NCBI RefSeq assembly: GCF_029212645.1
Contig: NZ_JARGND010000005.1
Coordinates: 39,766-103,765, forward strand
Length of the DNA: 64,000 bases
From: Vannielia sp.
GTDB lineage: Bacteria > Pseudomonadota > Alphaproteobacteria > Rhodobacterales > Rhodobacteraceae
Direction: 5' to 3'
A program made the translations under genes and the position numbers. Positions within the stretch are counted from its first letter, which is position 1. The number at the start of each line of letters is the position of its first letter. The notes under the pieces are model-generated. The model did not search any database, was not told the DNA's origin, and worked only from the letters and a program-made list of their open reading frames with translations. Shown one piece after another: positions 37,378 through 47,047 of this stretch.

Positions 37378-38104
37378 GGTTCAGCGCCTTCAGAATGCCG
37401 TCAAGATCGGCCTGCCAGCTGTTGTGCAGCACGAAATGCGGGGTGCGGATTTCAAAGCCCGCGATGAGGGCGGGATCGGTGACAAAGTGCAGCTTTGGCA
37501 GGGTGGCGAGCTTCTGGCGGAGCGCTTGGGTGACGGTGGCCTGCGCCGCGCCATCCAGCGCGGTGGGGCTGACCAGCGTAATGCCGCCCGGCGTGGCGGC
37601 AAGGGTGGCCTTGTCCTGGGTGGAGAGCCTATCAACCTCAGCGAGCAGCAGGGTGAGGAAGGTTTCCTGAATCTCGGCGGTGGTGACCCGTGTGAGCAGT
37701 TTACGCGCGATATCGACCGCCAGCTCTGTTGCCTCTTTTTCCGCCTTCGCGCGGGCGGCGGCGGCTTCACGGTCACGGGTTTCGGCGGCGCGGGTGAGGA
37801 GGCTTTCGGCCTTGGCGCGGGCCTCGGCCAGTGTGGCGGCACTGGCGGCGCGGGCCTCTTTGGCGGCCTTGGCGAGCAGGGCTTCGCGCTCCTCGGCGAT
37901 GCCGTCGCGCGCGGAGGTAAGCTCGGCCAGAGCCGCATCGGCCTTGGCGCGGGTGGCTTTCGCATCTGTCAGGATCGCCTGCGCCGCATCGCGCCGCGCC
38001 ACGATGGCCGCAGCGACAGGCCGCCAGAACACCCGAGACAGCAACCAGACCAGGATCAGGACGTTGATCGCCTGCAATCCAAGGCCCCAGAAGTCGATGG
38101 TCAT
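37367..38104 (-). CDS. atpF: N-ATPase b subunit with delta-like C-terminus
   Basis: The 245-residue protein has an N-terminal membrane segment ([15 protein letters not shown]) and a long charged helix to about 165. The C-terminal part ([27 protein letters not shown]) resembles the end of the delta subunit. It is about 80-90 residues longer than an ordinary b subunit. The operon has no separate delta gene, so this one protein probably serves as both, as proposed for the N-ATPase family. Confidence 0.88.
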   Translation of the reverse strand: MTIDFWGLGLQAINVLILVWLLSRVFWRPVAAAIVARRDAAQAILTDAKATRAKADAALAELTSARDGIAEEREALLAKAAKEARAASAATLAEARAKAESLLTRAAETRDREAAAARAKAEKEATELAVDIARKLLTRVTTAEIQETFLTLLLAEVDRLSTQDKATLAATPGGITLVSPTALDGAAQATVTQALRQKLATLPKLHFVTDPALIAGFEIRTPHFVLHNSWQADLDGILKALNHAA

Positions 38105-38108
38105 CGGA

Positions 38109-38354
38109 TCATCCCAGCAGCGGGTTGGCGAAGAGCAGCAGCAGGGCCACGACGAGGCAGTAGATCGCCGTTGTTTCGATCATCGCGAGGCCCACGAAGA
38201 GGGTTCGGGAGATGGTGTTGGCGGCTTCGGGCTGGCGCGCCATGGCGTCCATTGCAGAGGCCACGGCCCGGCCCTCGGCGAGCGCCGGGCCAATCGCCCC
38301 GAAGGAAACAGCGAAGGCCGCGCAGACGATGCTGGCAAGGGAGAGATAGTCCAT
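38109..38354 (-). CDS. atpE: N-ATPase c subunit (rotor ring)
   Basis: The 81-residue hairpin has two membrane helices joined by ARQPEA. The ion-binding Glu60 lies in IETTAIY, with Thr61 and Tyr65 in the positions of known Na+ ligands. Glu27 in GPALAEGRA replaces the helix-1 Gln of Na+-specific rings, putting two carboxylates in the site. N-ATPases were proposed as Na+ pumps; from memory, later work on a Burkholderia N-type ring with this double-carboxylate site favoured protons. Ion choice here is therefore open. Overlaps atpB by one base. Confidence 0.93.
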   Translation of the reverse strand: MDYLSLASIVCAAFAVSFGAIGPALAEGRAVASAMDAMARQPEAANTISRTLFVGLAMIETTAIYCLVVALLLLFANPLLG

Positions 38355-39052
38355 CAGGTATCCTTTTCAGGTTCAGAAGGGGGTTTGGCGGATCGGGCGT
38401 CATTCACCGTGGCCGAGATGAAGACCATGGCCAGAACCGCGAAGATATAGGCCTGCACCAGCCCGGTCAGCATATCGAGCGCCATCAGCGGGATGGGCAC
38501 GAACAGCCCGGCGAGCGAGGCGACGATGCCGATGACGAACACGCCGCTCATCATGTTGCCGAAGAGGCGTACGAACATCGAGAAGACGCGGGTGATGCTG
38601 GCCAGCATGTTGAGCGGGATCATCACCGGGTTGGGCGCGGCGAAGGATTTGAGGTAGCCGCCCACCCCGGCCCCGCGCAGCCCGAACCAGATCACCGAAA
38701 AGAACACCAGTGACGCGAGGGCGGCATCGGTTTCAAGCTGGGCGGTGGGCGGCTCGACTCCGGGAATGAGGGACGACCAGTTGGCCACGAGGATGAACAC
38801 GAAGAGCGTGCCGATGAAGCTGCGGTAGGGCGTGGGCGAGGCGCCGGTGGTTTCGCTGATCTGGATGTCGATGGTCTCGACGATCAGCTCCAGCGCGGCC
38901 TGGCGCGTGTCAGGGATCAGGGTGAGGCGGCGGGTGAGCAGGTAGCCCCCGATCACCAGCACCGCCATGATGACCCAGGTTGTGAGCACCGCCTGGGTGA
39001 TCGGCACCGGCCCGAGGTAGAACAGGGCCGAGGATTCGAGCGGGGAGTTCAT
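38354..39052 (-). CDS. atpB: N-ATPase a subunit
   Basis: The 232-residue membrane protein has about five or six helices. The essential Arg is in FVRLFGNMMSG, and TGLVQAYIFAVLAMVFIS forms the last helix with the usual Gln. It makes the half-channels beside the c ring. It overlaps atpR by four bases and atpE by one. Confidence 0.93.
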   Translation of the reverse strand: MNSPLESSALFYLGPVPITQAVLTTWVIMAVLVIGGYLLTRRLTLIPDTRQAALELIVETIDIQISETTGASPTPYRSFIGTLFVFILVANWSSLIPGVEPPTAQLETDAALASLVFFSVIWFGLRGAGVGGYLKSFAAPNPVMIPLNMLASITRVFSMFVRLFGNMMSGVFVIGIVASLAGLFVPIPLMALDMLTGLVQAYIFAVLAMVFISATVNDARSAKPPSEPEKDT

Positions 39053-39339
39053 GGCTGCGCTCCGCGAAAGAGGCGCATCATGATCGTCTTGGCTAAGAGC
39101 ACGCCCGCCAGCGCAAAAAGCAGCGGCAACGCCCCTGCCAGCACGGCGAGGTAGAAGCCCCCGCCAAGGAGCGCCAGCCGCCCGAAGGTGGGGCCAAGCG
39201 CCAGCAGGGCATTGCCCTGCCCCACCACCAGATCCGCCGTCATCCGCAGGGCGCGAAAGTAGATAAAGCCAAGCAGGAGGCCACCGCCAAAGCAGAGCGG
39301 CAGGGTGAGGAAGAGGGGCAAGTTGGTGAGGTCAGTCAT
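39049..39339 (-). CDS. atpR: N-ATPase AtpR membrane subunit
   Basis: The 96-residue protein has three hydrophobic segments: LTLPLCFGGGLLLGFIYFRAL, LALLGGGFYLAVLAGALPLLFALAGV (two in series) and the end AKTIMMRLFRG. A small protein of this kind between atpQ and atpB is diagnostic of N-ATPase operons; its role (assembly) is not established. ATG 39339 overlaps the atpQ stop (ATGA), which decides the start over the upstream 39354 and 39381. Confidence 0.85.
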   Translation of the reverse strand: MTDLTNLPLFLTLPLCFGGGLLLGFIYFRALRMTADLVVGQGNALLALGPTFGRLALLGGGFYLAVLAGALPLLFALAGVLLAKTIMMRLFRGAQP

Positions 39340-39619
39340 CGTGCGTTCATCCATTTCCAGGCGGTCCAGCCGCCGATGCAAAGGCCGATCAGCAGGAAGG
39401 GCGCGCTCCAGAAGATGCCGGTCTCAAGCTGTGCATCCAGCCAGCGCCCAAAGAACAGGCCCGCCAGCGTGGGCAAAACGAGGATCCAGCCGAGCACGCC
39501 GATCTGCGCCAGGCGGCGACCGACAGACAGGTCGCCTTCGCGCAGCCAGCGCCTGTGCCGTTTCTGGCGCAGGCGGGTTTCGCGGATCAGCGGATCGTCA
39601 TCAGGGGCGTCCTTGCTCA

Positions 39620-39620
<1 letters not shown>
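39336..39620 (-). CDS. atpQ: N-ATPase AtpQ (AtpI-like) subunit
   Basis: The 94-residue protein has a charged N-terminus (RETRLRQKRHRRWLREGD) and two membrane helices (IGVLGWILVLPTLAGLFFGRWLD and FWSAPFLLIGLCIGGWTAW). This is the AtpI/AtpQ architecture, thought to help c-ring assembly. ATG 39620 shares a base with the atpC stop (TGATG); the GTG at 39623 is less likely. Confidence 0.85.
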
Positions 39621-41614
<1,994 letters not shown>

Positions 41615-41693
41615 TGACAGGCACGCGTGCAGCCTTTTAGGCCAGTGGGAACCGTTGCCTGCGAATGATGGTTGATCCCTGAAAGGACCATGA

Positions 41694-42629
41694 ATGCCCG
41701 ACGATCCCTATAAAGCACTAGGACTGACCAAGTCCGCGACGGCCGATGAGATCAAGAAGGCCTATCGCAAACTTGTGCGCACCAGCCACCCCGATTTGCA
41801 CCCGGATGACGAGGGCGCGGCGGCGCGTTTCAAGGCGATTGGTGCGGCCTATGATTTGCTGAAAGACCCGGAAACCCGCGCCCGCTTTGACGCAGGCGAG
41901 ATTGACAGCACCGGCGCCGAGCGCCCGCAGCGCCAATACTACCGAGATTTCGCGGATGCGGGCGACACCATGTATCAGCAGCGGCGCAGCCATGGGCCAG
42001 AGGTTGATCCGGCGGATATTTTTGCCGAAATCCTGCGCAACCGAGGCGGGGCGAGCGGCTTTGAGGGCACCAGCTTCAACGCGCCCGGCCCTGACGCCCA
42101 TTACAGCCTTGAAGTGCGGTTCATGGATGGGGTGCAAGGGGCAGAAACCAAGATCACCCTGCCCGACGGCCAGGGCCTTTCGGTGAAAATCCCTAAGGGC
42201 ACCGAAGATGGCCAGACGCTGCGGTTGCGCGGCAAGGGGCAGCCCGGATTTGGCAAAGGAAAGCCGGGGGATGCGCTGATCACGGTGCGTGTGGCCCCGC
42301 ATCCGGTGTTTCGCCGCGAGGGCGATGACGTTTTGATCACCCTGCCCATCACCATTGACGAGGCGGTGCTGGGCGGAAAGGTCAGCACCCCCACGATTGA
42401 CGGTCCGGTTGGCCTGACGATCCCGAAGAATGCCAGCTCTGGCCGGGTGCTGCGGCTGCGCGGGCGTGGGGTGGCAAGGCCGGGCAAGCCCAAGGGCGAC
42501 CAGCTTGTGGAGTTGAAGATCGTTGTGGCCCCGAAAGAGGACAAGGCCCTGAGCGACTTCCTGACCGAATGGCGCAAGACCCAATCGTTTGACCCGCGCG
42601 CAGACCTGATGAAGGGAGCCGGACAATGA
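41694..42629 (+). CDS. cbpA: Curved-DNA-binding type J-domain co-chaperone CbpA
   Basis: The 311-residue protein has an N-terminal J domain with HPD in TSHPDLHPDDEG and no zinc-finger cysteines, so it is a class II/CbpA-like DnaJ. Two C-terminal substrate-binding domains follow (KITLPDGQGLSVKIPKGTEDGQ and LPITIDEAVLGGKV). It stimulates DnaK. AAGGA lies seven bases before ATG 41694. Its stop overlaps the cbpM start by four bases, the usual pairing. Confidence 0.92.
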   Translation: MPDDPYKALGLTKSATADEIKKAYRKLVRTSHPDLHPDDEGAAARFKAIGAAYDLLKDPETRARFDAGEIDSTGAERPQRQYYRDFADAGDTMYQQRRSHGPEVDPADIFAEILRNRGGASGFEGTSFNAPGPDAHYSLEVRFMDGVQGAETKITLPDGQGLSVKIPKGTEDGQTLRLRGKGQPGFGKGKPGDALITVRVAPHPVFRREGDDVLITLPITIDEAVLGGKVSTPTIDGPVGLTIPKNASSGRVLRLRGRGVARPGKPKGDQLVELKIVVAPKEDKALSDFLTEWRKTQSFDPRADLMKGAGQ

Positions 42630-42955
42630 CCGAGCGTTATAGTGAGAGCGATGTCATCACCATGGTCACGCGGCTGACCCGCCGTGAGCTTGTTCGCTAT
42701 GTCGAGGTGGAGTTTGTGCGCCCGCAACCGGCGGAAGAAGGCTATGTTTTCAGCGCGGTGGATATTGCGCGGCTGGAGCTGCTTTGCGATCTGTCCCAGG
42801 ATCTGGAGCTTGATGAAAACGCCTTGCAGGTTGTCATCCCGCTGCTCGACCAATTGCACACCGTGCGGCAGGATCTGGCAAGGATGGCCCGCGCTTTGGA
42901 CAAGCTCCCGGCAGAACTTCGCAGCCGGATTGGCGAGGAAATGAAGAACGGGTGA
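42626..42955 (+). CDS. cbpM: CbpA modulator CbpM
   Basis: The 109-residue protein is a MerR-like helix-turn-helix modulator that binds the J domain of CbpA. Recognisable parts are ELVRYVEVEFVRPQPAEEGYVFSAVDIARLELLCDLS and the helix DLELDENALQVVIPLLDQLH. It follows cbpA with a four-base overlap, which makes the family call secure. Confidence 0.9.
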   Translation: MTERYSESDVITMVTRLTRRELVRYVEVEFVRPQPAEEGYVFSAVDIARLELLCDLSQDLELDENALQVVIPLLDQLHTVRQDLARMARALDKLPAELRSRIGEEMKNG

Positions 42956-43074
42956 GCCGGGGTGCATGGCCAGAGGCGCAGCATGTGTGCCAGTCTGGGC
43001 GCGTGGCCGCCGGGGCACTCGGGCTCTTATACACGATGCCTATACTCAAAGAGGCCGCCACCCGGCACTGGGCC

Positions 43075-43107
43075 AAAAAAACACCCCGTCGCTTTGGGCG
43101 CGGGGTG
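43075..43107 (-). terminator. Terminator of the MmgE/PrpD operon
   Basis: On the minus strand CACCCCG (43107-43101) pairs with CGGGGTG (43088-43082), extended by GCGC/GCGA-like pairs, followed by seven T. It lies about 95 bp past the PrpD-family stop. Confidence 0.75.
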
Positions 43108-43202
43108 GTTGAACGAGCCCTTGGGGCGGCAGGGAAGCGGGGAAGCCCCATTGATCTCACCACCGCCTCAAAAGTTGCTTTCCGCCGCCTCTCGGCCTGT
43201 GC

Positions 43203-44531
43203 CTAAGCCCGATCTGGGGCCGGGGTGGCAGCGATCCGCGAAATCAGGGCGGTGATCCCGTTTTGGCGTTCTATCGCGCTGACATCCTCCCAAAGCCCAG
43301 TGCTGGCGTTGGCACCGAGAAGCGTGCTTGATTTTTCCTTCAGCCGTGCTTCGATCTGCTCCGGGTCACTGTCTGCCAGCACATCATGGGTGGATTGAAG
43401 CACCCCGTCAGGTGTTTTTACCGCCACTTTCGATGCCGTATCCGGCACAGCCTCATCAGCAATCACAGTCACCCGGTCGCGCAGCGATACCAGATCGGGG
43501 CGTGTACAGGTTTCTTCAGAATAGACGGCAAGGGCGGCGGTATCGAGGCCGGAGAGGCTCATCGCAGCCGTGAGCCGGTAGCTGAACTTGGCCTGAAGGC
43601 CGGTGGTGGGCGCGGGCTGGTTGCACACCGCAAGCCAGCGCGGATGGGTGCGGATCTCGACGGTGTCTGTGTTTGAGGCATTGGCACCCTGGGCCTTTAC
43701 CCCGCGCAGCGCTTCGAGCATGGCGTGCAGCCCGTGGCAACAGGCGTGGAATTTATAGGAAACATTCGGAAACAGCCAGGTTTCGCCCAGCCCGGCGAGC
43801 GCCTTAGAGTCGGCACTGCCGCCATGGGTGGGGCCAAAGCTCTGCGGGCCTTCAAGCGCCTCTGGCGTGGAGGTTGCGCCAGCCTCGGCAAGCAAGGCGC
43901 AGGTGACGCCGACCTCAGCGGCAAAGCCCGCGTTCAGGGGCTTGCCCATTGTCCCGAACTGGCTTTTGAGGCCAGCGGCACGGGTTGCCACCAGGCTGAG
44001 CGCCTGCATCATCTGTTCGCCATCAAGGCCCAGAACCCGCCCCGCCGCCGCCGTTGCACCGAACGCGCCGGAGGTGCCGGTTTGATGAAAGCCTGCTTCG
44101 TAATGCGGCCGACCGAGCCACGCGCCCACGCGGCACGCCGTTTCAAGGCCAACGGTCAGCGCCTGTATCAACGTAGCCCCGCTGGCACCGCGCGCCTCAG
44201 CCAGCGCCAGCGCCGCCGGAATGACCGCAACGCTTGGGTGGCCGACATAGCCAAAATGGGTGTCATCGTAATCCAGCGCGTGGCTGGTGGCCCCATTGGC
44301 CAGCGCCGCCGCCGCCGGGGCCGCTTGACCACCGCCAAAGAGGCTGGCACTGCCCTGTGGCGATGCGCTCCCGAGGGCCACGGCGCGCGCCGCCTGTGCG
44401 ACCGGTTCGTCAACACCGGCGAGGCCGACAGTTGCCCAATCAAACAGCGAGAAGCCCAGGAAGCGGCGGGTTTCAGGGTCTTCTGCGGGGTTGGTTGCGG
44501 CGAAGTGGCCAAGGGCTTTTGCCAAAGTCAT
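43203..44531 (-). CDS. MmgE/PrpD-family protein
   Basis: The 442-residue protein has the family active-site motif HALDYDDTHFGYVGHPS near residues 83-99, and KFHACCHGLHAMLEA near 255, where many members have K-x-x-CC-x-x-H. The family includes 2-methylcitrate dehydratase and cis-aconitate decarboxylase, so substrate cannot be set from sequence alone. No prpB, prpC or acnD lies nearby, which argues against the methylcitrate cycle. It is last in a minus-strand run with a flavoprotein, CoA-transferase and TRAP transporter, and is followed by a terminator. Confidence 0.88.
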   Translation of the reverse strand: MTLAKALGHFAATNPAEDPETRRFLGFSLFDWATVGLAGVDEPVAQAARAVALGSASPQGSASLFGGGQAAPAAAALANGATSHALDYDDTHFGYVGHPSVAVIPAALALAEARGASGATLIQALTVGLETACRVGAWLGRPHYEAGFHQTGTSGAFGATAAAGRVLGLDGEQMMQALSLVATRAAGLKSQFGTMGKPLNAGFAAEVGVTCALLAEAGATSTPEALEGPQSFGPTHGGSADSKALAGLGETWLFPNVSYKFHACCHGLHAMLEALRGVKAQGANASNTDTVEIRTHPRWLAVCNQPAPTTGLQAKFSYRLTAAMSLSGLDTAALAVYSEETCTRPDLVSLRDRVTVIADEAVPDTASKVAVKTPDGVLQSTHDVLADSDPEQIEARLKEKSSTLLGANASTGLWEDVSAIERQNGITALISRIAATPAPDRA

Positions 44532-44552
44532 CGGATGTTCCTCAACTGGGGT

Positions 44553-45518
44553 TTAGGTGCAAACTGCGGCGCGTGCGGCGCTGTATTCCCGGCGCAGCCG
44601 CTCCACGATTGCGGCGGTCGGCTCCAGCGCCCGCGATTGGCCCGCGCCCTGGCCTGCCCCCCAGACCTGTGACCATGCCTTTGGCCTGCTCGGGTCTGTC
44701 TTGGCTTCCATGCGGCGCGGCTGCGCCAGCCGGGCGTCTTCAAGATCAAGGCCGGCCGCCTCGATACTGGGCACGAGATAGTTTCCGTGGGTGCCCGAGA
44801 AAAGCGGGGTGTATATGATTTGATCAGAACTGGCCTCGACCACCATTTTCTTGTGAGCTTCCGGGGCGATCGCTTCTTCGGTGGGGATGAAAACGGTGCC
44901 TGCATAGGCAAAATCGAACCCCAGCACCTGCGCTGCGAGAATTGAGCGCCCGTTGGCGATGGCGCCCGAAAGCACCAGCGTGCCTTCCCAAAACTGCCGC
45001 ACCTCCTCAACAAGCGCAAAGGGGCTGAGGGTGCCGCCATGGCCGCCCGCACCGGCGCACACCAGGATCAACCCATCAACGCCCGCTTTTGCGGCGCGGC
45101 GCGCGTGGCGGGCATTGATCACATCGTGAAAGACCAACCCGCCATAGCCATGCACGGCTTCGACAACCTTGTCGGGTGCCGAGAGCGAGGTGATGACAAG
45201 GGGCACCTTGTGGCGAACGACGACGGCAAGGTCTTCCTCCAGCCGAGCGTTGTTATCGTTAACGATCAGGTTGATGCCATAGGGTGCAGCCGCCGCGCCG
45301 GTTTCAAGGCGATGGGCATCAAGGCGGGTTTCAATATCGGTCAACCAATCATCGAGTTGCGCCGAGGTGCGGGCATTCAGCGCGGGAAAGGTGCCAATAA
45401 TTCCTGCGCAGCACTGCGCCACCACGAGATCGACTCCGGATGCAAGAAACATCGGCGCTCCGATCAACGGCAGGGTCAGGCCTGATGCGAGGGTGGTCAC
45501 AGGGGAATGTTTTGTCAT
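44553..45518 (-). CDS. Nitronate monooxygenase-like FMN protein
   Basis: The 321-residue TIM-barrel flavoprotein has LPLIGAPMFLASGVDLV at the N-terminus, the phosphate-binding CAGAGGHGGTLSPFALV, and LSGAIANGRSILAAQVLGFDFAYAGTVFI. These are typical of the NMO/2-nitropropane dioxygenase family. Real substrates of most members are unknown. It lies 21 bp upstream of the PrpD-family gene. A role in oxidising an acid imported by the neighbouring TRAP system is inference. Confidence 0.87.
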   Translation of the reverse strand: MTKHSPVTTLASGLTLPLIGAPMFLASGVDLVVAQCCAGIIGTFPALNARTSAQLDDWLTDIETRLDAHRLETGAAAAPYGINLIVNDNNARLEEDLAVVVRHKVPLVITSLSAPDKVVEAVHGYGGLVFHDVINARHARRAAKAGVDGLILVCAGAGGHGGTLSPFALVEEVRQFWEGTLVLSGAIANGRSILAAQVLGFDFAYAGTVFIPTEEAIAPEAHKKMVVEASSDQIIYTPLFSGTHGNYLVPSIEAAGLDLEDARLAQPRRMEAKTDPSRPKAWSQVWGAGQGAGQSRALEPTAAIVERLRREYSAARAAVCT

Positions 45519-45723
45519 GGGGTTCTCCGGTTGCAGGACAGGCGGGCGGCAGGAATGATCTGAGCCGCATCGGCATTTGAACGAAAGGGTTTGGCAAAAA
45601 GACCGGGTATGTTGGCAGAAACGAGGGGCGCAAAGGACCGGGCGACCACGGGCCGCGCAGAGGCCACAGCGGATAGCGCCACGCGGGTTTGCTGCCCTTT
45701 CGCCACGGTCTCAACCCCATCCA

Positions 45724-46374
45724 TCACGTCAAGATGCGCGCCTCGGTCACGGCCTGAACCGCTTCCAGGCTATTGCCATCTGTGAGTTCAACGAGGCGGA
45801 AGCCGTCGCCGGTTACGTCAAGCACGGCAAGATCGGTATAGACACGGTTGACGACGCCAAGCCCGGTGAGCGGATAGGTGCATTCTTTCAGGATCTTGGG
45901 GCTGCCATCGCGGTTCACGTGGCGCATCATCACAAATATCGACGGCACCCCGACGACGAGATCCATGGCACCGCCGACCGCCGGAGGAAAGGTTTCGTCC
46001 AATGTGGCCCAATTGGCCAGATCGCCGTTTTCCGCAACCTGGTAGGCCCCGAGCACGGCAATGTCGATATGCCCGCCGCGCATCATCGCGAAACTGTCGG
46101 AATGCTCGAAATAGGCTGCGCCGGGCGCGGCGGTAACGAAGCGCTTGCTGGCATCAATAAGCTCAGGGTCTTCCTCGCCAAGCGGGGGCGTGGGACCAAG
46201 GCCGAGAATGCCGTTTTCGGAATGGTAGATCACCTCGCGGCCCTCGGGCACATAGCCCGACACATGGGTCGGCTTTCCGATGCCGAGGTTGACATAAGCG
46301 CCATCGGGGATGTCTTGCGCGACCCGGGCGGCAAGCTGCGCATCATCAAGTGCGTTTAAACCCATCGCCTTCAT
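45724..46374 (-). CDS. 3-oxoacid CoA-transferase subunit B
   Basis: The 216-residue subunit carries the catalytic Glu in YHSENGILGLGP and the conserved VNLGIGKPTHV and HVNRDGSPKILKECTYPLTGLGVVNRVYTDLAV. It resembles PcaJ (3-oxoadipate) and ScoB (acetoacetate) transferases; the sequence does not decide between them. ATG 46374 overlaps the stop of subunit A by four bases, which sets the start. The upstream frame to 46560 was rejected. Confidence 0.92.
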   Translation of the reverse strand: MKAMGLNALDDAQLAARVAQDIPDGAYVNLGIGKPTHVSGYVPEGREVIYHSENGILGLGPTPPLGEEDPELIDASKRFVTAAPGAAYFEHSDSFAMMRGGHIDIAVLGAYQVAENGDLANWATLDETFPPAVGGAMDLVVGVPSIFVMMRHVNRDGSPKILKECTYPLTGLGVVNRVYTDLAVLDVTGDGFRLVELTDGNSLEAVQAVTEARILT

Positions 46375-47036
46375 GGTCTTTCTCCATATTCCACGACGCT
46401 TTGCACAAATATCCCCGGTGTCACCACCGTTTCGGGGGGGAGCGCCGCCTCTGACAGCACCCGCACTTCGGCGATTGTGTTTTTTGCGGCCATTGCCATC
46501 ACCGGGTTGAAATTGCGCGCCGTGGCGTGAAAGCGCAGGTTGCCCCAGCGGTCGCCGCATTCGGCGCGAATGATTGCGAAATCGGCGGGCAGCGGTGCTT
46601 CGAGAACGTAACCGCGCCCATCAATCACGCGGGTTTCCTTGCCTTCGGCGAGTTTGGTGCCGTAGGCGGTGGGGGTCAAAAACCCTCCCAGCCCGGCCCC
46701 GGCGGCACGGATGCGCTCGGCCAGCGTGCCTTGTGGCACGATCTCAAGCGCGATCTCGCCTGCCTCGAAACGCTTTTCAAACCAGATCGAGCCGGGCGTG
46801 CGCGGGTATGAACAGATCACCTTTGCCACCCGGCCCGCCTTGATCAGCCTGGCGATGCCAACTTCTGCGGCACCGGCGTTGTTGGAAATCACGGTCAGCC
46901 CGTTGGCGCCCTGCTCAAACAGCGCGTCGATCAAGCCAAGAGGAACCCCCGAGGAGCCAAAGCCGCCGATCATCACAGTTGCGCCATCGGTGATTGGCGC
47001 GACCGCTGTGGCGAGGTTTTCTACGCTTTTATCCAT
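46371..47036 (-). CDS. 3-oxoacid CoA-transferase subunit A
   Basis: The 221-residue subunit has IGGFGSSGVPLGLIDAL, where the CoA-binding glycines lie, then VISNNAGAAEVGIARLI and FLTPTAYGTKLAEGKE. With subunit B it transfers CoA from succinyl-CoA or acetyl-CoA to a keto or dicarboxylic acid. The gene lies 11 bp downstream of the TRAP permease stop, so uptake and activation are linked. Confidence 0.92.
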   Translation of the reverse strand: MDKSVENLATAVAPITDGATVMIGGFGSSGVPLGLIDALFEQGANGLTVISNNAGAAEVGIARLIKAGRVAKVICSYPRTPGSIWFEKRFEAGEIALEIVPQGTLAERIRAAGAGLGGFLTPTAYGTKLAEGKETRVIDGRGYVLEAPLPADFAIIRAECGDRWGNLRFHATARNFNPVMAMAAKNTIAEVRVLSEAALPPETVVTPGIFVQSVVEYGERP

Positions 47037-47047
47037 CGTTCAGCTCC

